A stretch of DNA of 64,000 nucleotides, taken from the NCBI GenBank assembly GCA_004123355.1, contig SCHM01000001.1, positions 3,836,001-3,900,000 of the forward strand. Direction: 5' to 3'. This DNA comes from Amphirosellinia nigrospora (taxonomy: Eukaryota; Ascomycota; Sordariomycetes; Xylariales; Xylariaceae). Below, one piece after another: positions 23,118 to 33,800 of the stretch (position 1 is its first letter; each line of letters begins with the position of its first letter). A model generated the notes under the pieces. That model worked only from the letters and a program-made list of their open reading frames with translations. It was not told where the DNA came from and did not search any database. A program made the translations under genes and the position numbers.

Positions 23118-25546
23118 ATGAGTGCAGATAGACCGCCTACCAGGTATGCGCCGTGCTTGTGCCCGTGCCCGTGTCCGTGCTCGGGTTCCTTTCAATGGCC
23201 CCATCGTGGCCTCATCCCGTGCATACCTAAGCTAACAACGCAACGTCGCTCGTAGCCTCGGTGATCCCAACACCTTTCCCCTACCCGAGTGAAACACCAA
23301 CGTCCACCCACTTCCCCCAGTCTGCCGTGGAGACGCCCAAGACCAGCCACGGCCACTCCGACGACCCGTCTGGCTGGACACCACAGTTCGCCGAGGAGTA
23401 TTCCGTTTTCAATACCACCCCGGGCAACTTGCGGGGCACGTCAGGTCCGTTTCCCGAGCTCTCTATCTCTACGCCGTACGAGCCCTCGTCAGGCCACAAG
23501 AGACTGCTCTCTGCTGGAAGTGTAGCTGCCGAGATAGCGTCCCATGCCAACCATTACTCCCCGACCTCAGCTCTGCCCCTACCACCTGTCGACCCGTCCC
23601 GTCGGCTGTCCTCGTCCCCCACCGCAGACCATCCCTTTCCCAGTCCCATAGAAGCCGATTATCCGAACGATTTGCAGCCAAGATCAGGCAAAAAGCTTCG
23701 TCGTGGAACGTTAGCAGACACAAACATCCAAACGCCCACACCTCCGCCATCAGCTCGCAAGGGTGAACGGCGGCTTGCTCCGAAGCCCCGAATGAGCAGT
23801 ATGCAACATGACGAATTCGAGGGCGAGTTCGTGGCAGCCGCATCACAGCAGCAGCACATGCTTGGCGGCCTTGCCAGTGCGCCTATCGACATGTTTGGAT
23901 GTCGCTGTCTGCACCGGCAACGGGTCCTGTGTTTGACGATCCTCAGGCCTTCTGGGATCCCGGCATGAGCGGAATGGATATCGATTTTCCCGTTCCTGTC
24001 GCTGATTCTTTTCACAGCGCAAACCATAGGCCCATGGATTCCTTGGACTGGGGGAAGGCGAATGAGATGTTTCAAGAGACGGCTGTGCGCCGCTAAGAAA
24101 TCAAGAAGTCTCACCCCAGAAGAAAAACGCTTGCTTGCACCCAAGCCGTCTTCTATGCCAAATGTGGACACCAGCATGACAGAAGCACCTCTTTTTGCGC
24201 ATTCGTTTCATATAGCTACAGATGAGCCCTTCGTACCTCTCAATTCTGTTGGTGGGGTTGATCCCGGTCTGTTGTTCACACGGCCTCCGTCGTCTGGCAT
24301 GGAGCTGGCCGCGTTCGATCCGATGGCACAGCCTATTTTGATGAATTCATTACCGTCCCCTCACCTCCCTACCGCGCCTCCAAAAGAGCCAAAGCGTGGG
24401 CAGATACGGCGAGCGATCAGCACGAGAGAAATTGGCACGGCCAAGAAGGATGAGCGAGCTGCAGTCAGCCCCCCTATCATCTCTTCAAGTCGCCCAGGTC
24501 TTCTCCGAAGTGCAAGTGAAAGTAGGGGACGAAAAGCTACCAATCGAGTAGGAGCTTTGCCCAGCTTAGTACCTGCCGTTCGTAATGGCTTATCAGCCAC
24601 CGGTGATCGATCAGCTTCCCAAGGTTCGCGGACAAGTGGGCGAACCTCACCCCTCAAAACTCATCAGCGGCTCCCAAGTTTAGGCTCCATTCCAGAACAC
24701 ACTAGTCCTCGGACACGTACCTCTGTCCGGTTCACCATTGATTCCCGGGGAAGGGCTCGTGCTGAAACAACCGTCATAGTCGACAACGAGCAGCGAACGC
24801 CCTCAAGTAGACGACGTCGACGAGAGGAGAGGCGGAGGGGGAAGGAAGGGGGATCTTCCGAGGATGAATCGTCATCTACTGATGATGAACCTATCGTCAT
24901 TCCAAGTAGAAATTCCTCATTTGCCCTCCCGTCGTCAAGAGCACCATCGTATATTCGACCTTCCCATACATCACAACGGAGTTTTAATGATCAGAGCACG
25001 AGCAGCCTTGGAATTTACTATAACGAACTCAGCTCCTCTCAGGCTGATGCAGAAAGCGACGCCGAGACGTTGGTGAACGTAATAGTGCATAACAATAGCC
25101 GAGGTGATGCTATGAGCGAGCTCCGAAAAGTACGCGAGAACCGTCAGAAACGAGCCCCGGCCTTGAACACGAACAACCACTCTATGTCAAGTGCACCATT
25201 CGGCGCGAATTCCATAGTTTCTAACCCATCAACGGATGGCGGTAATCAAATTCGATGTGTTTGCAATACCACTTTAAGCCATATCAATGGAGATGGCTAT
25301 ATGGTGCAATGGTAGGTCCCTCTTTTCCGAATATGACAGCTTATTATAATTATTGATATACAAGCTTCTAGTGAGTCTTGTGAAATGTGGCTCCACGGCA
25401 AATGCATTAAAATCACTCGGCAGACCCTTCCACGTGTCTATATCTGCGCATTCTGTGCCAATACACCGAACGCCCGGGGTTGCGCGGTAGAGGGACCCAA
25501 AGGAACATCGGAGGGCCGACTCCTCGCACAGCTGCATCTCCGTTAG
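23118..25546 (+). CDS. PHD-finger protein with long disordered N-terminus
   Basis: This is a serine/proline-rich protein of about 780 residues with one C-terminal PHD zinc finger, a module that reads histone tails. Conserved-looking N-terminal text runs IPTPFPYPSETPTSTHFPQS. The PHD starts at QIRCVCNTTLSHINGDGYMV and is split by an intron near 25313-25370. It continues CESCEMWLHGKCIKITRQTL and VYICAFCANTPN, so the Cys and His ligands are all present. The tail ends at 25546. The start at 23118 (MSADRPPT, then an intron ending near 23231) is the weakest part: the first junction does not join in frame without a one-base change. Further shifts occur near 23894-23899 (one base missing) and 24081-24093 (one extra). 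It is likely a nuclear chromatin or transcription protein; the complex is not identifiable here. Confidence 0.8.
23151..23190. repeat. Imperfect CCGTG(C/T) repeat
   Basis: Short imperfect repeats of GTGCCCGTGCCCGTGTCC type lie inside the inferred first intron of the PHD-finger gene. This is a low-complexity tract only. Confidence 0.5.
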
Positions 25547-26222
25547 CACACAAATCGATTCGCTCATTTCGGTGAGGCGTAGCTGCTAGGCTGGATACTC
25601 AGGGACAAGGCCTCTGCGGGAGAATCACAATGATGGAGTGATGTACACAACTTCGGTATAAATATGATAGAGTTTCCTTTGTATGATGAACAGAGCTCAC
25701 GATACCCGAACGGGAGAAGTTGAAAAGGCCAACAGATTCAGGTTTGGCAAGCTGTTGATACGTATAAGACACATAGGATTTGAATTACAGCGCCCCCAAA
25801 GCGAGACTACTTTGATCTAGCATTTCCACTTTCCGGTGATATGCATAGTTGTAGTGATTTAATTATAATATGAATCCTTTAATCATTACTCATGTTTATC
25901 CTTTTCCTTATTTCCTGCTTCTGTAACGGCTAGGTATTGGGACTTGAGCTGCAGCGGCCGATTTCGGACGGTGGGGTGAAATGTACCGAGCTTTCGTTGC
26001 TGATCGCGGGGCACTCTCCATCTATCAAGCTGAACAGCTCCAGCTTCGGAGCCCATTTCATTTTCTCCCTCTATTTAATACCTATCACTTGTCCAACTGC
26101 AAACCAAATCCCGGTAAAAAAAGGCATCTGTACCTTGTGCTTCTATTTCTTTTTTCATTTTCGAGCATATAATTTGCCAATTATCCCTGTTCGTGGCTGG
26201 CCTTCCCCTCCTCTCCCCCACC
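25547..26222. other. Intergenic, upstream of 3-isopropylmalate dehydrogenase
   Basis: This is a tandem gene gap holding the PHD gene terminator and the promoter of the dehydrogenase. CT-rich leader sequence (CCTTCCCCTCCTCTCCCCCA) lies directly before the ATG at 26223, as is common for strongly expressed fungal genes. No other feature is seen. Confidence 0.5.
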
Positions 26223-27572
26223 ATGACGTCGTTTAATATTGTTGTGTTGGAGGCGACCACTCTGGCCCTGAGGTTGTAGCTGAAGCTGTCAAGGTTCGCA
26301 TTGCCGCCGTACCTGAAGAGGGATTATACTTAAAACGGAACAGGTTCTCAAAGCTGTCGAGTCCAACAGCTCCGCCGGAGTTAAATTCAACCTACAAGAT
26401 CACTTGCTCGGTGGCGTACGTTCAATCCACGTTTTCTATGTTCCGCCTTCTCGAGACAAGACGACCAGCCCTCTCTGGCTATTTCAGAAATTCAAAGCGG
26501 TCCGCCCGTCTTGTGATCAGTTCAAGCTAATGCCACAGTAATCATATAGTGCTCCATCGACGCCCACGGCACCCCCCTCACAGAGGCCGCCCTCGAGGCC
26601 GCCAAGGCCGCCGACGCAGTACTGCTTGGCGCTATCGGCGGGCCGGAATGGGGTACGGGCGCGGTTCGCCCCGAGCAGGGTATCCTGAGGTTACGTAAAG
26701 AGATGGGCACATACGGCAACCTGCGGCCGTGCTTCTTCCCCTCCCAGTCGCTGGTCGAGTACTCGCCGCTAAAGGCCGAGGTGTGCCGCGGCACCGACTT
26801 CACCGTCGTCCGCGAGCTAACGGGCGGCATCTACTTCGGCGAGCGCAAGGAGGACGAGGGTGATGGCACCGCCCTGGACACGGAGCCATACTCACGCCCT
26901 GAGATTGAGCGTATCACGCGCCTGGCCGCGCACCTGGCCCTTGCCCGTAACCCGCCGGCGCCCGTGTGGAGTCTTGACAAGGCCAATGTGCTCGCCACGA
27001 GCCGGCTGTGGCGCAAGGTCGTCACCGAGGTCATGCAAAAGGAGTTCCCGCAGCTTCAGCTGCACCACCAGCTCATCGACAGCGCCGCCATGATCATGGT
27101 CAAGAACCCCCGTGGCCTCAACGGCGTAGTCGTCACGAGCAATTTGTTCGGCGACATCATCAGCGACGAGGCCAGTGTCATACCCGGCAGCATCGGTCTC
27201 AGCCTAGCGCGAGCTTAAGCGGAATTCCTGACGGCAAGAGCCGGTGTAATGGAATTTACGAGCCTATTCATGGTCAGTGGTTATCTCCATCACGACAGGA
27301 TTCGGAGAGGATCAATGCTAACTAAGATCCATACAGGTTCCGCACCCGATATTTCAGGCAAGGGCATTGCCAATCCCATCGGCACAATCCTGTCGGTGGC
27401 TATGATGTGCCGGTACTCCCTGCGGTTACCGAAAGAAGCCGACGCTATCGAGGCGGCCGTCCGAAATGTGCTGGATGGTGGTGTAAGGACTAAGGATCTT
27501 GGTGGAGAGTCAGGTACAAAGGAGACGGGCGATGCAATTGTTGCAGAGCTTGTTAATATATTAAAGGCATAG
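26223..27572 (+). CDS. 3-isopropylmalate dehydrogenase (leucine biosynthesis)
   Basis: This NAD-dependent dehydrogenase converts 3-isopropylmalate to 2-ketoisocaproate, the third step of leucine synthesis. Exons are 26223-26293, 26344-26415, 26550-27272 and 27337-27572, giving about 365 residues, full length. Motifs in order are [126 protein letters not shown] and [12 protein letters not shown]. The substrate- and metal-binding residues in these motifs are present. The third intron has a CTAACTAAG branch region. Two breaks occur: GG at 26252-26253 should be GGG, and one base is missing near 27199-27203. Fungi often carry two copies; which one this is cannot be told here. Confidence 0.95.
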
Positions 27573-28053
27573 TGCTGTAAATAATCGCCTTGCGGAATAA
27601 AAGTCGATATCTAATTTTGGTTTATTTATTGTGTAGGCTTCCGTGATGGGAAGATGATAGTGCCAAAAGTCTAGATGATTAGGTGACCAAACAATTAAAG
27701 ACTCGAGCCTTGATATCACACGCGCTGTGTGCAGTCGAAAATTCATATACAGCCTAATATCACACCTTCGCTTGTGATATTCTCGTTGGGAATAGAAACC
27801 CGAGCACTGGTTCCTTTCTTAAGAAGAAGCACGCTCTCCCGGTTCCCACCAAATATTGCAGAAGGTATAACCATGTAAATGCCACCCAGAACGCCATCCC
27901 ATGCAGTAGAAATGCGCGATTGGTATACGCAGCACTTGCTCATAACTCCCGAAGCCGAAAATGCAACAACACTCTTTCCTCAAAACAACTAATACGACCG
28001 TAATACAGCTGACCCACGCCCTAGCCCAACGCTAAGCACACGAGCACGAGCTC
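27573..28053. other. Intergenic, between convergent 3' ends
   Basis: The gap separates the convergent dehydrogenase and MED10 genes. It should hold both 3' UTRs. Nothing else is seen. Confidence 0.5.
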
Positions 28054-28650
28054 TCACGACGTCCCAGCCCCTCTGGCGTTATTCATATTTCCCACGCCAT
28101 CAATAGCGCGGTCGCCCGTGGCAGCCACGACCCTGGCGGCGTCGTCGCGGAGCTCGGGCATGGCGCTCTCGATCTCGCCGGCGAGGACGTCGCGGAAGGC
28201 GGCGAAGGCGCTCTGCTTGCCGCGCATCAGCTGGTTCCCCCTACGGACCAGCTCGACGAACTCGCGCGTGTAGACGTCGGGGTTGCGCCCGCCGTCGACG
28301 TACTGCACCAGCTCGGGCGGCACCTGCGGCAGCGTCCGCGTCGTCGCCGTGCGGTGGACCGTCTGCAGCGACGAGGACAGCGCCTTGAGCTCGGCGGCGA
28401 GGACGTCGCGCGACGCGCGCGAGGAGGAGGAGGGGGAGGCGGACGTCGACGTCGTGCTGTCGTAGGCCGTCACTTGCACCATTACGTTGTGGAGGGACTG
28501 GATCGTGTCTTTGAGCTGTTCTGCGCCGCCGGGAACGTTAGCGAGGCGCGGGGTTGAGATGAGGGTTGTGCCCCCCCCCTGGGAAGGAGGAAGGAGGAAG
28601 CAAGGCTTACGCTCGAGATTGTTGTGGTCTACGGTTGGCATTGGCGCCAT
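28054..28650 (-). CDS. MED10: Mediator complex subunit 10 (Nut2)
   Basis: MED10 is a middle-module subunit of Mediator, which links activators to RNA polymerase II. Exon 1 is 28611-28650 (MAPMPTVDHNNLE), the intron is 28521-28610, and exon 2 is 28054-28520, giving 168 residues. Splicing produces LEQQLKDTIQSLHNVMVQ, the conserved opening helix. The diagnostic segment VPPELVQYVDGGRNPDVYTR follows, matching the EYIDQGRNPQLYT-type motif of animal MED10, then EFVELVRRGNQLMRGKQSAF and an Ala-rich tail. The intron has no stop and a length divisible by three, so the unspliced reading is also open, but it disrupts the first helix. GC content is much higher than in neighbouring genes. No frame shift is seen. 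Confidence 0.92.
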   Translation of the reverse strand: MAPMPTVDHNNLERKPCFLLPPSQGGGTTLISTPRLANVPGGAEQLKDTIQSLHNVMVQVTAYDSTTSTSASPSSSSRASRDVLAAELKALSSSLQTVHRTATTRTLPQVPPELVQYVDGGRNPDVYTREFVELVRRGNQLMRGKQSAFAAFRDVLAGEIESAMPELRDDAARVVAATGDRAIDGVGNMNNARGAGTS

Positions 28651-30861
28651 CGTGGCGGTAGACGCTGTTTGTGATCGTATGGTACCTCTGTGTTTGCCTG
28701 TGACGTGCGTTGAAGTAGAAGTTGATGCGGATGTTTTGGGGTAAACGAGTGAGTGCTGTGAGGATCTCGAAGCTGGGCACCATGCTTTGATTACCTCTCA
28801 GGGTAAGGTGACGTCGCTGGCCAATCAAGAAACGATAAACCTACCCCAGATTTGCAATGGCAAGTATTATTAGTGGGTCATCCTTCTCTACAAATATTGC
28901 TAGGTTTTAGCCAAGTTATATGACTTTCTTTATCCAATGTCCTACTCGATCATCCCCGTTGACCTCAGAACCCTTCATAAGTAATGTCATACAATAGGCC
29001 CAGTGTTACTACAGCACCCAAGGCTACGGAACCTTTGAAAAACCCACGTGTTAATCCAAGGCGTAATTTAGCTGCATTGTAATACCAAATGCAACCTTAT
29101 GGCGGATCCATATTTATCTAAACCAATATCCGCCTTGTTGGTAGAGATCAATGTTTGGTAAGCACCTGCAGCTTCTACTCTCGTATACATCAAGAGATAA
29201 ATAGATCATGGTGATTTTGTCTTAATCGGCATGGTGTGGCTCTGTTGATGCTAAAGCCGCCATCCCAAGTCAAATCGTCGATGATGGAAGTGAAAGGTGG
29301 GGAGCCTCCTCGGAAACCGAGCCCCAAGAGATGGATAGCCATGGCTTTGATTAGGCTAGGTAACACGACGACAGTAAGTGATGTATCTTGATGATGGTCC
29401 GCTATGTCTCACTCCTCGAACCAATCTGTACGGCGAATATTCTCGAATCCATAATCGGATATCTGGCTGTATGTGACTCGCCCCCAATCCCTCTTACCAC
29501 ACCCAATCTCACGACTCGGTGATGATACAGTGTCCATGGTGTCATACGGATGCAGCCACAGATCCCCAGGGCGCCAAACTCCCCCGGGGCCAAGATACAT
29601 AGCTGGAGATAAAGAGACTATTGGCCGAGATGAATCACAAGGCGTAGAACTCCGCAGAAAAGGCCTACATTCGGGGCCCCAAAAGAAAGAGGGTATATTG
29701 TGCGCTTCGAGGACTGGCTATAAGCCAGAGATTCTTTAGACCCCATGGGAATTATTAGCTGAATACGAAGCCTATCCCAAGCCCCTGAGCGTCAGCCCGC
29801 TGGATCCGAGGCGGTTGTGTCGCTGTAATTAAGGCTGCCAGCCGGCGTCCACCAGTCGATGGTCAACATGAGCAAAAAAGTACGTTTGAGAACGCTTATC
29901 TCGTCGAGTCTAACTTCTATATTGCTACACTATCATGTCTCAAGATATGCTTTTACGAGTCTGGCGAGTCTAGCTACTCGGACGTCGCCGTCGTTGCCGT
30001 GTTTTTCGACCCTACGTATATCGCCTAGAACCTTTGTATTAGCTGTGCTGATAATATAGTTCTCTTGGCCTCGTCTTACTGTAGCATGAGTAGTGACCTA
30101 CAAATAGACCGACGGCGCAGACACCTGATGGAGCACCCTGTTCATTCACCTGGCTTACGTGAATGGTGCTTTCTGTACTCGAGGTAAAATCCAGCAACCT
30201 TGCGGTGATCGTCTTAGAGGAAGCTGATTGACTACCTTAGCCGCCGGAGGTCCTGCAAAGATCGACAGTGATTTGATCTGGTACATCAGTTGGGACTACC
30301 TTGAAGAAAAGCCTTCCCCTCTTCAGCTTCCCTTTGGGCGTGTGCGGCTGAGGTTATCACTGTTGGTGGCGCACTTCATCGCCATGATTCTTAGGGTTAA
30401 TACACGAGAAGGGAAAGAAAGGGTGCCCATATCTCTTCTCCCCAGCCCGCCCTAGCAAGTGTAGCACACGATGGAGATAGTTTCGTGCTTTTCTTGCAGC
30501 CCATTATTAATCAACAATTGTCTCTCTATGGGTATCACCGACAAGATGCCAAGCTCTGCATCGAGAACATAGGCCGAATAATCCTGAGGAAAGCTGATGA
30601 GAGTTGCAGTATGCAGCCACATTATTCTGAACTATTATGTCGTCAGGTAACCCATTGGGGCCTGTTGAAGGCTTCGACTCCATCTCGAGCTAATGAAGCA
30701 GGCTAGAGCGCCACCGAACTTGATTCGGGGGGGCTCGGGCAGATGGCCAGCATAAGTCTGGGATGGATGCCGAATAAGATATCTCGAGTCTGTTATTAGG
30801 AGACTCAAAACGTTTCTCTTTGACTAGTTGGCATCCGTGAAATCTTCACTTGTCTTTCGAA
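28651..30861. other. Intergenic spacer with one unidentified open frame
   Basis: These 2.2 kb separate divergently transcribed MED10 and the large patatin gene. Apart from the frame listed at 29409-29717, I see no gene, RNA or repeat. The 29.0-29.3 kb part is AT-richer than average. Confidence 0.4.
29409..29717 (-). CDS. Unidentified open frame, possibly a terminal exon
   Basis: An uninterrupted frame of about 103 codons runs from just after a TAG at 29718-29720 to a TGA at 29409. Parts look protein-like: HNIPSFFWGPECRPFLRSST, YLGPGGVWRPGDLWLHPYDT, then GRVTYSQISDYGFENIRRTD. An ATG at 29600 could start a 63-residue product, but the protein-like text begins upstream, and a TAG acceptor-like site lies at its head, so a last exon is possible. 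I could not find earlier exons and I do not recognise the family. It may also be a decayed gene fragment. Confidence 0.3.
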   Translation of the reverse strand, partial: PVLEAHNIPSFFWGPECRPFLRSSTPCDSSRPIVSLSPAMYLGPGGVWRPGDLWLHPYDTMDTVSSPSREIGCGKRDWGRVTYSQISDYGFENIRRTDWFEE

Positions 30862-33800
30862 ATGGTTTCAGGGTCGCAAAATGCCGCGTGCCACTCATGC
30901 CGACGCGTCGACAAGCAGACATACTCATGCATTCAATGTAATAACCTCTCGTTCTGTAATGATTGCTGGTCGCAATGGGTACTGCATCTTCCAGGTGCCG
31001 TCGGTTACGACGGCAGACCACATGAGAAAGCGAATGCCCAGGTTGTGCAGCGGCTTCGCCAAATCTTAGATCCTAAAAGGAACGAGCACGACCTCGAAAA
31101 AGAACTTCAGCAGGATGACGATACGACGTGGTTTGGCGTTGAGCGAGACTCATCCAACCAGGCCATACTACAAGACCATGGTCGCTTCACGACTCTCATG
31201 ACCGAGAGCCACACGCCAGAACTGGGCAACCGATATCCCCAACTTGTTTCTTTCATTGGCCAAACTGGTAAATATACCAATATGATCAACTGTGCTGTTT
31301 GCTGATATGGACGTAGGTGCTGGGAAGAGCACTCTTATTAAGATACTGATTGACCGTTTCGGTATGATCTGCACCGATCGCAACACTCCCTTCCCATCTC
31401 CCGTCACATCATCAAGCAACGATAGAGTTCCCACCACAGGGCATGTGCATCTCTATGCGGAGCCTCAATCATATTACGGCAAAACCCCAATGCTATATGC
31501 CGACTGCGAAGGCCTTGACGGCGGTGAAGCGACCCCAAGAGGTTTGAGACATCGGACGAAGGAGCTGTCCGACCATGTAGATAAAATGCATTCTTCCAGC
31601 GCTAGGAATGCGCGGGCCTCGCATCGTTCGCCGAATGCAGCGGGTCGAGCATCTTCCGGCAATCGTGGGTTACAGACAGCCCATATTGAGGTTAAGAAGA
31701 AATTGAGGAAATGCCGACATGCCTCCCAAAGAGATATGCATGGGCGGTGACCCCTGAAACCAAGAAACGGGAATACGCCGTAACTCAGTTGTATCCTCGT
31801 CTCCTATACACCTTTTCTGATGTCGTGGTATTTGTAATGAGGAATCCCAGGTAATTCAGCCCCCTCCAAGGCTAAGGCTGTGGTGCTGGTGCTGACCATG
31901 ACATTCGCAGAGCTTTTGAATCGACAGTGCGGAAAAACTACTTGAATGGGGATCAAGTTCGACCGACAAATCCCTTAATCAGCCTGCTCTCCCTCATGCT
32001 ATCATCGTTCTGAATGCGACCGAGAACGTAGATGAGAAAGAGTGGGATGTTCGTACAGCTACCGAGCTGCTACTTAACGACATACGTGATGCGATTTTCC
32101 GCGAGCCACGCTTTGAAGAGCACGCACGCATATTCCGGCAAATTGGGCGGAAGATCGACTCTACAAAAGATCTTCTAGAGTGTTATTATGCGTCTATCAC
32201 CATTGTTAGAGTCCCCTCTCGCGGAAGGTATATGCTTATGGACAAACAAGTTGAGAAACTATACGACATTGTGAACAAGAAGTGTCAGGCGTCATTACTG
32301 ACCAAAAAGCGAGTACGAATGCTTGCGACGGCTGAAAGACTTCAGATATATCTCCAGGCTGCCTACGATCATTTCTCGAATGATCTTGATACGCCGTTTG
32401 ACTTTGTTAAGGAGGCGTTGAAACACAATCCCATTCCACGAGATTTAGGCGGCAACATCCTTACCCTGGCGCTCTCCATCAAGAAAAATTGCCAATATAT
32501 CATGAAAGACGATATCACGAAGATCTTCAACAAGATGGTCCCAATGATATCTTCTTGCATCATGTTGGACTCCGTTAGGCAAAATCTTATGGGTGAGTGA
32601 TAATCTCTAGGCTCACTATACTGAAACTAACCACTTAAAGGCACTACTGTTCAGCTCCTGAATGATGCCTACGTTGAGTTTTGCGCACAAGCGCTGGAGG
32701 AGTTTGCCAACGTTCACATGCCTTGTGCTTTTGTGAGCCAACGTTCTGGGCTGCGGTGTGTAAGTACCTCGAAGCATCGATAGCAGATTCCACCTTGGTG
32801 ACACTCCGAACAAAATCTTACATTCGATTAACCAATCTACTCAGACTAACTTTTACGTTCATAGTGCAATGTGAAGTCAGGACACTCACCCAAAGGCCAC
32901 CAGGACTTAAATGGAAAGTTCATTGGTGCCGGAGGTTACATGTCTAACTTCGATTTCCATGAATATAAAGCGCAATGGATCGAGAACATCGAAACTAGGC
33001 TGAATGAGTTACATAGTAAATTCTTCAATCTTAGCCATCAGTACAAGGACCGTCCAGAGAGCTTCATCGCGGCAGAGCTACACAATCTGTCTATCAACGA
33101 TTTCTATCGCTCGCTAGGAAACGATGCAACGATATTCATTAGCCACTCGACGTGTTTCTCTTGCCTCCGAGAGTTGCCGGAGCATGCCTTACCTTGTGGT
33201 CACGTTCTTTGTCTCCCGTGCGTGAGAGAGTACGGAGTAAAAGTATCAAAAACAGCCATAGAGTTGAAACGGTGCCCGCTGCATTCTGCGGATACCAACT
33301 GGGACCCCCTTGGGCTGTTACCGTGAAGCCTGCCTACGCGGGCGTTCGTGTGCTGTGTTTGGATGGGTAAGTGGTATATGTGTAATCTAATTGATTTTAC
33401 TGACATGGCGAACAGAGGTGGCGTTCGAGGCATCGTCGCACTGCAAACTTTGAAGGCGATTGAACGATATCTTGGCCCTAATCTGCCGATTCAGTACTTT
33501 TTCGATTTGATCGTTGGCACAAGGTAGTCCCATTTGAACCCACTGCCGTCTGATAAGCACGGCGCTGACTTCAGGATAGTACGGGCGGCATTATTGCCCT
33601 AGGGCTTGGAGTCAACAACTGGAGATCAGTGAATGCATCACCTACTTCAAAGAGCTTTGCCGGCAAGCTTTCGTGCCTCGTGAGATGCATGGTATTCCCT
33701 GTGAGCATATTTAGAACGCCTTGTCCCCTTTCTACTAAATCCGAACCGAGTATCAGTGTAGTTTATTCGGGTTGTTGTCAAGGCTCTCGCGACAGGAAGC

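Noticed and set aside
23469-24177. Overlapping minus-strand frames of 125 and 172 codons
   Set aside because: They are shadows of the PHD-finger coding sequence on the plus strand.
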